From the NCBI GenBank assembly GCA_041545745.1, contig CP168152.1:2912001-2976000 (forward strand): a stretch of 64,000 nt of DNA, read 5' to 3'. A program made the translations under genes and the position numbers. Shown piece by piece: positions 24,600-36,808 of the stretch. This DNA comes from Stenotrophomonas indicatrix. GTDB taxonomy: Bacteria > Pseudomonadota > Gammaproteobacteria > Xanthomonadales > Xanthomonadaceae. Under the pieces are notes generated by a model. The model ran no database searches and was not told the origin of the DNA. It saw only the letters and a list, made by a program, of their open reading frames with translations. Position 1 is the stretch's first letter, and every line of letters begins with the position of its first letter.

Positions 24600-25748
24600 T
24601 CAACGCAGCCCGGTCTCGTTGCGGGCGATCACCAGGCGCTGGATCTCCGAGGTGCCTTCGTAGATCTCGGTGATCTTGGCATCACGGAAGTAGCGCTCCA
24701 GCGGCATTTCCTTGGAATAGCCCATGCCGCCATGGATCTGCACGGCCTGATGGGTGATCCACATCGCCGCTTCCGATGCAGTCAGCTTGGCGATGGCCGC
24801 CTCGTTGCTGAAGCGTTTGCCCTCACCCTTCACCCACGCCGCACGCAAGGTCAGCAGCAGCGCCGCATCCAGCTTGCACTTCATGTCGGCGATCTTCGCC
24901 TGGGTCATCTGGAAGGTGCCGATGGCCGCACCGAAGGCCTTGCGGTCCTTCACGTACTCCAGGGTCGCCTCATAGGCGGCACGGGCGATGCCGATCGCCT
25001 GCGAGGCGATGCCGATACGACCGGCGTCAAGTACGCCCATGGCGATCTTGAAGCCCTCGCCTTCCTGGCCCAGCACGTCTTCGGGCTGCGCCACGTAATC
25101 GTTGAACTCGATCTCGCAGGTGGCCGAGGCACGGATGCCCAGCTTCGGTTCGGTCTTGCCGCGGCCGAAACCGGCCTTGTCGGTGTCGACCATGAACGCG
25201 GTGATGCCACGCGCGCCCTTGTCCGGCTCGCTCATCGCGAACAGCACGATGTACTTGGCCACCGGTCCGGAGGTGATCCAGCTCTTCTTGCCGTTGATGA
25301 CATAGCTGCCATCGGCCTGCTTGATCGCACGGCAACGCATCGCTGTGGCGTCCGAGCCCGACTGCGGCTCGGTCAGCGCGAACGCACCGATGGCCTCGCC
25401 CTCGGCGATGGCGCGCACGTATTTCTGCTTCTGAGCTTCGCTGCCATGGGTCAGGATGCCGTTGCAGAACAGCGAATTGTTGACCGACATGATGGTCGAG
25501 TGCGCAGCATCACCGGCGGCGACCTCCACCATCGCCAGCACGTATGCGATCGGGTCCATGCCCGCGCCACCGTATTCGGTCGGCACTTCGATGCCCATCA
25601 GGCCGTTCTCGCCCAGCAGGCGGATGTTGTCCAGCGGGAACTCGCCAGTACGGTCATGGTGCTCCGCACTCGGGGCGATCTTTTCCTGCGCGATCCGGCG
25701 CGCAACGTCCTGCAGCATCAACTGCTCTTCGGTAAAGCTGAAATCCAC
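24600..25748 (-). CDS. Acyl-CoA dehydrogenase
   Basis: FAD enzyme that introduces the alpha-beta double bond in acyl-CoA substrates. Length 382 aa is standard. The N-terminal helical domain opens MDFSFTEEQLMLQDVARR; the mid-domain has FALTEPQSGSDATAM and the KSWITSGPVAKYIVLFA block; the C-terminal domain carries the catalytic Glu in TEIYEGTSEIQRLVIAR and QIHGGMGYSKEMPLER. Sequence is closest in feel to short- or branched-chain enzymes, but chain length cannot be decided. The start codon is GTG with a GGGAGGG site 7 bases upstream. It is monocistronic. Confidence 0.94.
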   Translation of the reverse strand: MDFSFTEEQLMLQDVARRIAQEKIAPSAEHHDRTGEFPLDNIRLLGENGLMGIEVPTEYGGAGMDPIAYVLAMVEVAAGDAAHSTIMSVNNSLFCNGILTHGSEAQKQKYVRAIAEGEAIGAFALTEPQSGSDATAMRCRAIKQADGSYVINGKKSWITSGPVAKYIVLFAMSEPDKGARGITAFMVDTDKAGFGRGKTEPKLGIRASATCEIEFNDYVAQPEDVLGQEGEGFKIAMGVLDAGRIGIASQAIGIARAAYEATLEYVKDRKAFGAAIGTFQMTQAKIADMKCKLDAALLLTLRAAWVKGEGKRFSNEAAIAKLTASEAAMWITHQAVQIHGGMGYSKEMPLERYFRDAKITEIYEGTSEIQRLVIARNETGLR

Positions 25749-25825
25749 AACACCCTCCCGGGAAAATGGTTCACCGATTGTACCGGGGGCGGGGCATTGG
25801 CGGCTGACTCGGCCCTGGCGGCGGC

Positions 25826-25871
25826 TTGACCGGGCAGCCCCCGTCAGCGAATATATCTCTATATCGCGATA
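25826..25871 (+). promoter_or_regulatory. Promoter and palindromic operator of the arsR-metH unit
   Basis: A TTGACC -35-like box (25826-25831) is followed by an A/T-rich stretch that can serve as -10 (about 25849-25857). Overlapping it are ATATA-TCTC-TATAT (25851-25864) and a perfect TATCGCGATA (25862-25871). In this GC-rich DNA the palindromes stand out. ArsR-family dimers usually bind such sites, so autoregulation is likely but inferred. Confidence 0.55.
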
Positions 25872-25876
25872 GGTAG

Positions 25877-26812
25877 ATGTTTATGGATCTGGAAGACTGG
25901 TCGACCCGCCTGAAGGTGTTCGCCGATGCTACCCGGGTGCGCCTGCTGGCGCTGCTGGAGCAGGAAGAACTGACTGTGGCCGAGCTTTCGGCCATCACCC
26001 GGTTGGCGCAGCCGCGGGTATCGACGCATCTGGCACGCCTGAAGGAAGCCGGCCTGGTGCGCGATCGCCGTGCAGGCGTATCGGCGTACTACCGTTTCGA
26101 CGAAGCCCAGCTGGATCCGGCGCAGCGTGCATTGTGGCATGCCCTGAGCAACGGAAGCGATGACCCGTTGCTGCGCCAGGACGCTGAACGGGTCGCTGCG
26201 GTGCTCGCCCACCGCGCTTCCGACCAGAACTGGGCCGACAGCGTGGCCGGTGACATGGAACGCCACTACTCCCCGGGCCGCACCTGGGAAGCACTGGCAC
26301 GTACCGCGCTACCGTTGCTGGAAACCGGCGACGTGCTGGATATCGCCTCCGGCGACGGTGTGCTGGCCGAACTGGTCGCACCGCACGCCAGGCGTTATGT
26401 CTGCATCGACACCAGCGCGCGCGTGGTGGCCGCCGCCAGCGAACGCCTGCGCCGCCTGCCGAACGTGGAAGTCCGCGAGGGCGACATGCATGCCCTGCCC
26501 TTCAAGGACCGCAGCTTCGACCTGGTCGTGCTGATGCACGCACTGACCTACGCCAGCAAGCCGGCGCAGGCGGTGACCGAAGCTGCGCGCGTGCTGCGCC
26601 CGGGCGGTCGCCTGCTGCTGTGCAGCCTGGCCCGCCACGAGCACAAGGCTGCGGTCGATGCCTATGGCCACGTCAACCTCGGCTTCAGCGACAAGGAGCT
26701 GAAGAAGTTCGTCGACAAGGCCGGCCTGCAGGTCTCCAACCTGGAAACGGTCACCCGCGAAAAGCGTCCACCGCATTTCGAAGTGATTTCGCTGATCGCC
26801 AACAAGCCCTGA
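25877..26812 (+). CDS. ArsR-family regulator fused to a SAM methyltransferase domain
   Basis: A 311-residue fusion. Residues about 5-85 form a winged helix-turn-helix ([20 protein letters not shown] is the recognition region). Residues about 140-260 form a class I methyltransferase with motif [15 protein letters not shown] near residue 152. It sits 7 bases before the methionine synthase genes. The SahR regulators of Proteobacteria, which respond to S-adenosylhomocysteine and control the methionine cycle, are ArsR proteins; this may be one, with the methyltransferase-like domain as the sensor. That link is inference. The start could also be the second ATG at 25883, which has better spacing from AGG. 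Confidence 0.85.
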   Translation: MFMDLEDWSTRLKVFADATRVRLLALLEQEELTVAELSAITRLAQPRVSTHLARLKEAGLVRDRRAGVSAYYRFDEAQLDPAQRALWHALSNGSDDPLLRQDAERVAAVLAHRASDQNWADSVAGDMERHYSPGRTWEALARTALPLLETGDVLDIASGDGVLAELVAPHARRYVCIDTSARVVAAASERLRRLPNVEVREGDMHALPFKDRSFDLVVLMHALTYASKPAQAVTEAARVLRPGGRLLLCSLARHEHKAAVDAYGHVNLGFSDKELKKFVDKAGLQVSNLETVTREKRPPHFEVISLIANKP

Positions 26813-26819
26813 GGTCGAC

Positions 26820-27914
26820 ATGCCCGCCCTGCCCTGGCTACACCCGGAACGTGTGGAATTGCTGCTCGCTGCCCTGCGTGATCGCATCCTGATCATCGAC
26901 GGTGCGATGGGCACGATGATCCAGCGACACGGCCTGCAGGAAGACGATTACCGGGGCGAGCGCTTCGCCGGCGGCTACGACCACGCCCATGGCCCCGGCT
27001 GCGACCATGGCGGAACACCGCAAGGCCACGACCTGAAAGGCAACAACGACCTGTTGCTGCTGACCCGGCCGGAGGTCATCGCCGGCATCCATACCGCGTA
27101 CCTGGAAGCGGGCGCGGACCTGGTGGAAACCAATACCTTCAACGCCACCTCGGTCAGCCAGGCCGACTACCACCTCGAACACCTGGTGTACGAGCTGAAC
27201 AAGGCGGGCGCTGCCGTTGCCCGTGCCTGTTGTGATGCGGTGGCGGCGACCACGCCGGACAAGCCGCGCTTCGTCATCGGCGTGCTCGGCCCGACCAGCC
27301 GCACCGCCTCGATCAGCCCGGATGTCAATGATCCCGGCTTCCGCAACACCAGTTTCGATGAGCTGCGCGGTACCTACCGCGAAGCCATTGACGGCCTGAT
27401 CGATGGTGGCGCCGACACGATCATGGTCGAGACCATCTTCGATACGCTCAATGCCAAGGCCGCGCTGTACGCCATCGAGGAGGCCTTCGATGCACGTGGC
27501 GCACGGCTGCCGATCATGATCTCCGGCACCATCACCGATGCTTCCGGGCGCACCCTGTCCGGACAGACCGCCGAGGCGTTCCAGGCGTCACTCGCGCATG
27601 CACGGCCATTGTCGATCGGCCTGAACTGCGCACTCGGCGCCGATGCCATGCGTCCGCACGTGGAAACCCTGTCGCAGGTGTCGGACTGCTACGTCAGTGC
27701 CCATCCCAATGCCGGCCTGCCCAATGCCTTCGGCGAGTACGACGAAACGCCCGAGGAAATGGCCGCCACCCTGCGTGGCTTTGCCGAAGATGGCCTGCTC
27801 AACCTGGTCGGCGGCTGCTGTGGCTCCACCCCGGACCACATCCGCGCGATCGCGCTGGCGGTGGCCGGGCTGCCGCCGCGCGCCCTGCCTGCCACCCAGG
27901 TGCGGGCGGCATGA
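26820..27914 (+). CDS. metH: Methionine synthase, homocysteine-binding half (split MetH)
   Basis: Cobalamin-dependent methionine synthase, first module only: it binds zinc-activated homocysteine. The zinc ligands C270 (GLNCALG), C333 and C334 ([10 protein letters not shown]) are intact, and the opening [15 protein letters not shown] is typical. Length 364 aa matches the module in E. coli MetH. Residues about 51-70 are an insertion rich in Gly, His and Asp ([14 protein letters not shown]) where E. coli has only a few residues. The stop is clean and the second half starts 54 bases later, so this is a two-gene enzyme, not a broken one. Confidence 0.93.
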   Translation: MPALPWLHPERVELLLAALRDRILIIDGAMGTMIQRHGLQEDDYRGERFAGGYDHAHGPGCDHGGTPQGHDLKGNNDLLLLTRPEVIAGIHTAYLEAGADLVETNTFNATSVSQADYHLEHLVYELNKAGAAVARACCDAVAATTPDKPRFVIGVLGPTSRTASISPDVNDPGFRNTSFDELRGTYREAIDGLIDGGADTIMVETIFDTLNAKAALYAIEEAFDARGARLPIMISGTITDASGRTLSGQTAEAFQASLAHARPLSIGLNCALGADAMRPHVETLSQVSDCYVSAHPNAGLPNAFGEYDETPEEMAATLRGFAEDGLLNLVGGCCGSTPDHIRAIALAVAGLPPRALPATQVRAA

Positions 27915-27968
27915 ACACCTCCTCTCCCTCCCGCACGTCCCCCTGTTGCCGCTGAGCCGCCGCCTGCC

Positions 27969-30653
<2,685 letters not shown>

Positions 30654-30723
30654 TCCGCCGACGGGGTTGGCCCGGTGCCAGCCCTGCCCGCGATTGCTCA
30701 GGAAGGCCGGATCATGCCCGGTT

Positions 30724-32796
30724 TCACGGTTGCAGAAGCACCTGCTGCAGCGACGGTAACAACATGCGATTGCCGTATGCGCTGAGGTGGTCGCCATCGA
30801 AGTACAGCGGCCTGCCCTCCCGCTGCGCCGGGCATTGGGCGGCATCGCACAGCACCGGCAATGGGTCCCACAGTACCGCACCGGGCAGGCCATCGACCAC
30901 CTGCCGCAGGCTGCCCAGCATGGGCGCACGCAGGGTATCCATGGCCACGCGGGTGCTGTCCATGCCGTTGCGGCAGACCTCGTTGCGGGCATTGAAGCGG
31001 TCCGAACAGCGATAGGGGGGCGCCGGCAGCACTGGCTTGGGTGCTTCCAGCACGATCCGCACACCGCGCTCGGCCAACGGCTTCCACAGCCTGATCGACT
31101 CAGCCACTTCCGCCTCGCGTCCGGCGGCGGCTTCCGGCGTCAGTTCACCGGCCAGCTGCGCCTGCGCATCGAACAATACAAACTGGTCGGACAGGCGCGG
31201 GATCCGCAATGACACCAGCACCACCACATCACCGGGCTGCGCCCGATGCGTGATGTCGGCCAGCACGGCCGCATCGAACGCAGCACAGCCAGCGCCGGCG
31301 CCTCGCCACTTCTGCAGGCTGATCTGCGGGCAACCGCCACGTCCATACAGCGATACCTGCGTCCCGGTATCCAGGGCCAGGCGCTGCAGCAGTTCGATAT
31401 AGGCCATGGCGTGTGAATCACCGGCAACGAATGCCTGCGCCGGCGCGCCTGCGACCACCGGACGGCTGCATTGGCCGCGGGCGAAGGTGCGTGCACTGCC
31501 TCCTTCGAAACGGTGCTTGCCGACGTCCAGCGCGCAGTCCGGGTAGTCGCGGGCCACGCTCTTGCCATTGGGGTACCAATCGGCCGGATGTCGACTCACC
31601 GTACTCAACGACAGCAGCGGCGCCTGCGCATACAGCAGCATCTGCATGCCCCCTGCCAGCAGCAGCACTACCCCACCGGTGACTACCCAGCGTGCGGACG
31701 TCAGGTGCTGCGCGAGTGGTCCACGGAAGGGTCGTTCCACCCAGCGCCAGGACAGCCAGGACAACACCACCACCAGTCCGACGGCGGCGGCCATCTGCAC
31801 CGGCGTCTGCAGGCCAACGGTCCAGCGCATCAGCACGAACACCGGCCAATGCCACAGGTACAGCGAATAGGAAAGCAGGCCGATGCGGCGCATCGGCGAA
31901 CTGGCCAGAAGACGGCCGATCCACGCCTGCGGGTGATGATGGAGGGACCACAGCAGGCCGGCGGTGGCGAAAGCTGGCAGCAGACCGTCAGGCCACGGCG
32001 AGTGCCCCGCGCGCGCGGACCACAGGGCCCACCCCAACAGCGCCAGCATCAACATGGCCAGCAGCGAGAACAATGGCGCACTGCGTTTTGCAGGTAGTCC
32101 GGTCAACGCAATGTGGGGTTCGCGCACATGAAGCAGTTGGAACAGCAGCACGCCCACGCCCAGCTGCCACAGACGGGTACTGGTGGCATAGAACGCCCAC
32201 GGCGGCGGCGCCTCGCGCATGCCCAGCACGGCGGCATGCGACAGCGACGCCACGCTGACCAGCGCGAACAGGCCCAGGCTGATCCAGCGCCCGTGCCGGC
32301 CGCGCGCCCAAGCCAGGAACAGCAACGGGAACAGCAGGTAGAACTGCTCTTCCACGCCCAGCGACCAGGTATGGGTATACGGATTGAACTCGGCCCTGGG
32401 CGCGAAATAGTCGTTGCCGATGGCCGCCAGCACCCAGTTGCTGAAACCGAAGAAGGCCATCAATCCGGTCTTGTCGCTGGCCTCGCTGAGCCAGGATTCG
32501 GGGATGAACAGAACGCTTGCCACGGCGGTCGCCAGCAGGCAGGTCAGCAGTGCCGGTGCGATGCGGCGGATGCGGCGCGCATAGAAGCGCAGCATCGACT
32601 GCCCCAGCGAAAGCGCCGGCAACCGATGTACGGAGGCACTGACCACGAAACCGGAGATGACGAAGAACACGTCAACGCCGGTGAACCCACCCGGCAACCA
32701 GGCCGGGTCCAGGTGGAACACGATGACGGCCAGCACGGCAATCGCACGCAGGCCGTCGATGTGCGGCACGTAGCCGCGGCTTGGATCCACAGTCAT
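30724..32796 (-). CDS. OafA-type acyltransferase with SGNH domain
   Basis: Membrane acyltransferase of the AT3 family fused to a periplasmic SGNH hydrolase-like domain, 690 aa. Residues about 8-370 carry some ten membrane helices, with the family opening YVPHIDGLRAIAVLAVIVFH and the FFVISGFV motif. Residues about 400-690 are the SGNH part: block I is AFVAGDSHAMAY and the late catalytic block is DGDHLSAYGN. Such enzymes O-acetylate surface polysaccharides or peptidoglycan. The target here is unknown. It is alone on the minus strand, near ugd, which supplies a polysaccharide precursor. Confidence 0.92.
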   Translation of the reverse strand: MTVDPSRGYVPHIDGLRAIAVLAVIVFHLDPAWLPGGFTGVDVFFVISGFVVSASVHRLPALSLGQSMLRFYARRIRRIAPALLTCLLATAVASVLFIPESWLSEASDKTGLMAFFGFSNWVLAAIGNDYFAPRAEFNPYTHTWSLGVEEQFYLLFPLLFLAWARGRHGRWISLGLFALVSVASLSHAAVLGMREAPPPWAFYATSTRLWQLGVGVLLFQLLHVREPHIALTGLPAKRSAPLFSLLAMLMLALLGWALWSARAGHSPWPDGLLPAFATAGLLWSLHHHPQAWIGRLLASSPMRRIGLLSYSLYLWHWPVFVLMRWTVGLQTPVQMAAAVGLVVVLSWLSWRWVERPFRGPLAQHLTSARWVVTGGVVLLLAGGMQMLLYAQAPLLSLSTVSRHPADWYPNGKSVARDYPDCALDVGKHRFEGGSARTFARGQCSRPVVAGAPAQAFVAGDSHAMAYIELLQRLALDTGTQVSLYGRGGCPQISLQKWRGAGAGCAAFDAAVLADITHRAQPGDVVVLVSLRIPRLSDQFVLFDAQAQLAGELTPEAAAGREAEVAESIRLWKPLAERGVRIVLEAPKPVLPAPPYRCSDRFNARNEVCRNGMDSTRVAMDTLRAPMLGSLRQVVDGLPGAVLWDPLPVLCDAAQCPAQREGRPLYFDGDHLSAYGNRMLLPSLQQVLLQP

Positions 32797-32847
32797 CCCT
32801 TCCCTCGCGGTCGCGACGACACTGGCTCCGCCGCGGCCATCCTGTGC

Positions 32848-33531
32848 TTACCAGACCAGGTCGTCGGGCACCTGGTACTGCGGGTCGGCGTAGGGATCTT
32901 CCTCGGCCGGCGCATTCGGGTCGACCTTCAACGCCACTGAAGCAGCAAATACCGCTTCAGACTGGGCCAGGACTTCAGCCGTCACCAGCAGGTAGCGACC
33001 GTTGAGCTGGACCACGCCCAGTTCGCCGGCGTTGAGTGCCTTGAGCTGGTCTGCGGTGACGTAGATACGCTTGATCTTGCCGCCGTACGGGAAGTGGCGC
33101 GCGATATCAGCCGCTTCGGCATTCAGGCTCTTGTCCTTCAGCAACTCTTCCAGCTTCACCTTGGCCTCGCGGCGCTGGCGTGCCTCTTCCTGCTTCAGGC
33201 GCTCGGTCTCGATGCGCTCTTCCTTTTCGCGCTGCGCACGGATCGCGTAGGCCTTGGCCAGATCCATTTCCTCAGCGGTACGTGGCTTGCGCGGGCCCTG
33301 CCCCTGGCCCTGGCCACGCTGCTGGCCGGGCTTGCCCGGACCACCATTGCCATGCACCCGCCGCTCGCCAGGCTTGTGTTCGCCCTTGCCTGCGTGCTGC
33401 GGCTTTCCATTGCCAGCGCCACCCTTGCCCTGCGGGCGGCCATCACGGCGGGGGCCATCATTCTTGCGCTCGGGCTTGGGCGCGGGCTTGAAGCCCAGGC
33501 CCATCAGCTGGTCGCGGAGGGTATCGCTCAT
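32848..33531 (-). CDS. DUF2058 family protein
   Basis: A 227-residue cytoplasmic protein of the DUF2058 (YaiL-like) family. The conserved opening SDTLRDQLMGLGFKPAPK and the C-terminal FPYGGKIKRIYVTADQ and DLVW ending are present. Between them, residues about 15-75 are a Gly/Lys/Arg/Gln-rich disordered stretch and residues about 80-140 a highly charged helix, probably coiled coil. E. coli YaiL is reported as nucleoid- or polynucleotide-associated; nucleic-acid binding is a reasonable guess from the charge. It lies ten bases after slyX. Confidence 0.85.
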   Translation of the reverse strand: MSDTLRDQLMGLGFKPAPKPERKNDGPRRDGRPQGKGGAGNGKPQHAGKGEHKPGERRVHGNGGPGKPGQQRGQGQGQGPRKPRTAEEMDLAKAYAIRAQREKEERIETERLKQEEARQRREAKVKLEELLKDKSLNAEAADIARHFPYGGKIKRIYVTADQLKALNAGELGVVQLNGRYLLVTAEVLAQSEAVFAASVALKVDPNAPAEEDPYADPQYQVPDDLVW

Positions 33532-33541
33532 AGGATATGGA

Positions 33542-33781
33542 TCAGTAGTGCGGCGGCGGCGGTTCGCTCGCCGGATCAGAAGAATTCAATGCATTGCGGA
33601 CCTTGCCCAGGTCCTCCAGCAGCACGCGCAGGATGCCGGCATTGCGGCTGCCTTCCATACGCGCGTCTGCCAGCGCATCGCTCAGTTCGGCCAGCGCGTG
33701 TTCCTGGAAGGACACGCGCATCTCCAGTTCGACCAGGCGCGCTTCCAGCGCCTGCTCGCGTTCGGTCGGTACTTCAGACAT
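33542..33781 (-). CDS. slyX: SlyX family protein
   Basis: A 79-residue acidic coiled-coil protein. The SlyX pattern is clear: [20 protein letters not shown], then [13 protein letters not shown], and the ending [10 protein letters not shown]. The function of SlyX is unknown; in E. coli the gene neighbours slyD, an FKBP-type isomerase. Here an FKBP gene is also near, beyond ugd. Its start overlaps the ugd stop by eight bases, so translation is coupled to ugd. Confidence 0.93.
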   Translation of the reverse strand: MSEVPTEREQALEARLVELEMRVSFQEHALAELSDALADARMEGSRNAGILRVLLEDLGKVRNALNSSDPASEPPPPHY

Positions 33782-35123
33782 GCAGCGAACGCCCCCGGCC
33801 TATGCCGTAATACGCGAGGCCGGCGGCCTCGACTTCAGCCGGCTCGTAAAGATTGCGGCCATCGAACACCACCGCATCCTTCAGCCGCTCGCGCAGCATC
33901 TGGAAATCGGGGCTGCGAAACTGCTTCCACTCGGTCACCACGACCAACGCATCGGCGCCCTGCAACGCGTCGTCGGCGCTGTCACAGAACACCAGATCGT
34001 CGCGCTCGCCGAAGATCCGCTGCGATTCATGCATCGCCTCCGGATCGTAGGCGCGCACCGTCGCACCACCTTCCCACAACTGGGCCAGCAGGCGGCGGCT
34101 GGAGGCCTCGCGCATGTCGTCGGTGTTCGGCTTGAACGCCAGGCCCCATACGGCAAACGTCCTGCCGCGCACGCCTTCGTCTTCGCCCTTGTCGTAGTGG
34201 CGCTGGATCAGGGCGAACAGGTGCCCCTTCTGCGATTCATTGACCGCCTCCACCGCGTTCAGCAGCTTCGGCTCAAGGCCGGCCTGCTGCGCGGTGCGAG
34301 CCAGGGCCTGCACATCCTTGGGGAAACACGAACCGCCGTAACCCGCACCCGGATAGATGAAGTGCCAGCCGATGCGCGGGTCCGAACCGATGCCCTGGCG
34401 GACCTGCTCGACGTCGGCGCCCACGCGCTCGGCAATGTTGGCGATTTCATTCATGAACGAAATCTTGGTTGCCAGCATTGCATTGGCGGCGTATTTGGTC
34501 AGCTCGGCCGAACGCACGTCCATCTCCACCACGCGATCGTGGTTGCGATTGAACGGCGCGTACAGGCGACGCATCACTGCGACCGACTCGGCGCTGGTCG
34601 CACCGATGATGATGCGGTCAGGCCGCATGCAGTCGGCAACGGCATCGCCTTCCTTCAGGAATTCAGGGTTGGACACCACATCAAAGGCGATATCCGCCCC
34701 GCGCGCTGCCAATTCCTCGGCAATGGCCGCACGTACCTTGTCGGCAGTGCCCACCGGCACCGTCGACTTGTTGACCACCACGGTCGGCACCGAGATGTAC
34801 CGACCGATGGTGCGGGCCACAGCCAGCACGTACTGCAGGTCCGCGCTGCCATCCTCGTCCGGCGGCGTACCCACGGCGATGAACACCACCTGGCCGTGGC
34901 CGATGGCGGTCGCCGCGTCGGTGGTGAACACCAGCCGCGACGCAGCGTGGTTGGCCTTCACCATCGGCTCCAGGCCGGGCTCGTAGATCGGAATGATGCC
35001 TTGGTTGAGGCCATCCACCTTGGCCTGGTCGATATCGACGCAGACCACCTGGTGGCCGACGTCGGCCAGACAGGTGCCGGTCACCAGACCTACGTAGCCG
35101 GTACCAAAAATCGCAACGCGCAT
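33774..35123 (-). CDS. ugd: UDP-glucose 6-dehydrogenase
   Basis: Oxidises UDP-glucose to UDP-glucuronate for surface polysaccharide or lipid A modification. The 449-aa chain has the Rossmann motif [16 protein letters not shown] at the N-terminus, the [10 protein letters not shown] segment, and the catalytic cysteine in [10 protein letters not shown]. The C-terminal half carries the UDP-binding domain with [18 protein letters not shown]. It overlaps slyX by eight bases and follows the FKBP gene by 23 bases. Confidence 0.96.
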   Translation of the reverse strand: MRVAIFGTGYVGLVTGTCLADVGHQVVCVDIDQAKVDGLNQGIIPIYEPGLEPMVKANHAASRLVFTTDAATAIGHGQVVFIAVGTPPDEDGSADLQYVLAVARTIGRYISVPTVVVNKSTVPVGTADKVRAAIAEELAARGADIAFDVVSNPEFLKEGDAVADCMRPDRIIIGATSAESVAVMRRLYAPFNRNHDRVVEMDVRSAELTKYAANAMLATKISFMNEIANIAERVGADVEQVRQGIGSDPRIGWHFIYPGAGYGGSCFPKDVQALARTAQQAGLEPKLLNAVEAVNESQKGHLFALIQRHYDKGEDEGVRGRTFAVWGLAFKPNTDDMREASSRRLLAQLWEGGATVRAYDPEAMHESQRIFGERDDLVFCDSADDALQGADALVVVTEWKQFRSPDFQMLRERLKDAVVFDGRNLYEPAEVEAAGLAYYGIGRGRSLHV

Positions 35124-35146
35124 ATCCGTGCTGACTCCGTGTTGAC

Positions 35147-36124
35147 TTACGGCAGAACGCCCAGCAGCTCGACGTCGAAGGTCAGGGTGGAATTCGGACC
35201 GATCGGACCACCCGGGGTGCCGTTCTCGCCGTATGCCAGTTCACCCGGGATCCAGAAGCGGTACTTCGAGCCGACCGGCATCAGGGCCACGCCCTCGGTC
35301 CAGCCCTTGATGACCTGGTCCAGACCGAATTCGGCCGGGCCACGGCCGGCGGAACTGTCGAACACCGTGCCGTTGAGCAGCTTGCCTTCGTAGTTCACGC
35401 GCACCTTGCTGGAGGGCAGCGGACGCTCGCCACTGCCCGGACGGATCACCTGGTACTGCAGGCCCGACGGGGTGGTCACCACGCCCGGCTGGGTCTTGTT
35501 CTTGGCCAGGAACGCGTTGCCTTCCTGACGGTTGGTCTGCGCTGCCTGTGCGGCCTTGGCCTGCATCTCGGCCTGTTTGGCACCCATGAACGACTGGATG
35601 GTGGCAGTGGCATCGGCTTCGGTCATCTTCGGCTGGCCCTTGCTCAGGCCAGTGTTGATCGCGTCAAACAGCGAGGCGGTATCGATATCGTCCTTCAGCT
35701 GTGCCAGCGACGGACCCACCGAATAAGCGCCGATCATCTGCGCGACCTTGACCCGGTCGACCTTCGCCGGCTGCGAGCCCGGCGCGACGCCCGGCACCTG
35801 CTGGCCGCTGCGGGCCATCACTACCTGGCGCAGGGCGGCATCGGTCGCCTTGGCCTGCTCCTGGGTGATCTGCGGCTGCAGGCCTTCGAAGGAACGTTCC
35901 ACGGCAGTGCGCAGCGCGGCCGCATCGATTTCATCGGCGATCGGCGCGAACGACTTGGCCACATCCAGACCAATGGCGTAGCCGAGTTTCTGCTTGGGGG
36001 AATTCAAGGGTGCGGTCTCCTTGGCGGCCGAGGGAGCGGCCGGTTGTTGCGACAGGGCGACACCCGTGGTGCCCATCGCCAGAATCAGAACCGACGCCGC
36101 GGCGCCGCGCATTCCCATTTTCAT
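35147..36124 (-). CDS. FKBP-type peptidyl-prolyl isomerase, exported
   Basis: Periplasmic proline isomerase, 325 aa. A signal peptide (about residues 1-24, [20 protein letters not shown]) is followed by the FKBP N-terminal dimerisation region ([13 protein letters not shown] to about 215, with an acidic and Gln-rich helix) and the FKBP domain (about 215-325), which shows [18 protein letters not shown] and [16 protein letters not shown]. It resembles FkpA and Mip. The start at 36124 is chosen because AGGA lies 9 bases upstream; the frame is open farther upstream without similarity. Confidence 0.93.
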   Translation of the reverse strand: MKMGMRGAAASVLILAMGTTGVALSQQPAAPSAAKETAPLNSPKQKLGYAIGLDVAKSFAPIADEIDAAALRTAVERSFEGLQPQITQEQAKATDAALRQVVMARSGQQVPGVAPGSQPAKVDRVKVAQMIGAYSVGPSLAQLKDDIDTASLFDAINTGLSKGQPKMTEADATATIQSFMGAKQAEMQAKAAQAAQTNRQEGNAFLAKNKTQPGVVTTPSGLQYQVIRPGSGERPLPSSKVRVNYEGKLLNGTVFDSSAGRGPAEFGLDQVIKGWTEGVALMPVGSKYRFWIPGELAYGENGTPGGPIGPNSTLTFDVELLGVLP

Positions 36125-36220
36125 TCGCTGCATTCCTGGAAGTGACTGGACGCCGACGTCGGCGCGAAAACACGTATTGTCGCACGCATGCCGTCGATGT
36201 CGAGGCATCCGTGCCGGCAT

Positions 36221-36808
36221 TCAATGTGCGGCTGGTGCCGCCAGCGCCTTGTCGATGGCCGCTTTCAGCTGCGGATCATCCGGGGTGACCTTGCTGGCGA
36301 ACTGGGCGATGACCCTGCCATCGCGTCCGACCAGATACTTGTGGAAGTTCCAGGCCGGCGCCACGCCGGTAGCGGCGGTCAAGCGCTGGTACAGCGGCGT
36401 GGCCTGCGCGCCGGTCACGTGCACCTTTTCAAACATCGGAAACTTCACGCCATAAGTAAGCGTGCAGAAATCCTGGATCTGCTTTTCGTCACCGGGCTCC
36501 TGCCCCTTGAAATCGTTGGACGGGAAGCCGAGCACGGCAAAACCCTTGCCGGCGTACTGCTTCTGCAGCGCTTCCAGACCCTCGTACTGCGGGGTATAGC
36601 CGCACTTGCTTGCCGTATTGACCACCAGCAGCACCTGACCGTGGTAACGCTGCTGCAGGTTTACCTGCTGCTTGCCCGCCAGCGGCCGATACGACAGATC
36701 CAGCAGATCGGCGGCCGAAGCGGCGGCCGACGTGGCCAGGCCTGCGGCCAGCAGGGTCAACAGGGACAGGCCGCGAAGGCGGCGCGAGGAGGCAGTCGAC
36801 AAAGGCAT
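36221..36808 (-). CDS. Glutathione peroxidase family protein, exported
   Basis: Thiol peroxidase of the GPx family, 195 aa from the ATG at 36808. A signal peptide (RRLRGLSLLTLLAAGLATSA) suggests periplasmic location. The active Cys69 is in VNTASKCGYTPQYEGL; the companion FPSNDFKGQEPG and the Trp in PAWNFHKYLV are present. It uses cysteine, not selenocysteine, and bacterial GPx of this type usually take electrons from thioredoxin. A TATAGT -10 box lies on the minus strand at 36870-36875. Confidence 0.93.
   Translation of the reverse strand: MPLSTASSRRLRGLSLLTLLAAGLATSAAASAADLLDLSYRPLAGKQQVNLQQRYHGQVLLVVNTASKCGYTPQYEGLEALQKQYAGKGFAVLGFPSNDFKGQEPGDEKQIQDFCTLTYGVKFPMFEKVHVTGAQATPLYQRLTAATGVAPAWNFHKYLVGRDGRVIAQFASKVTPDDPQLKAAIDKALAAPAAH

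Noticed and set aside
27915..27968. A frameshift or pseudogene in metH
   Set aside because: Both halves have complete active-site motifs, proper ends, and the break falls exactly between modules.
36221..36808. Selenocysteine glutathione peroxidase
   Set aside because: The active codon encodes cysteine (residue 69), and no in-frame TGA is present.
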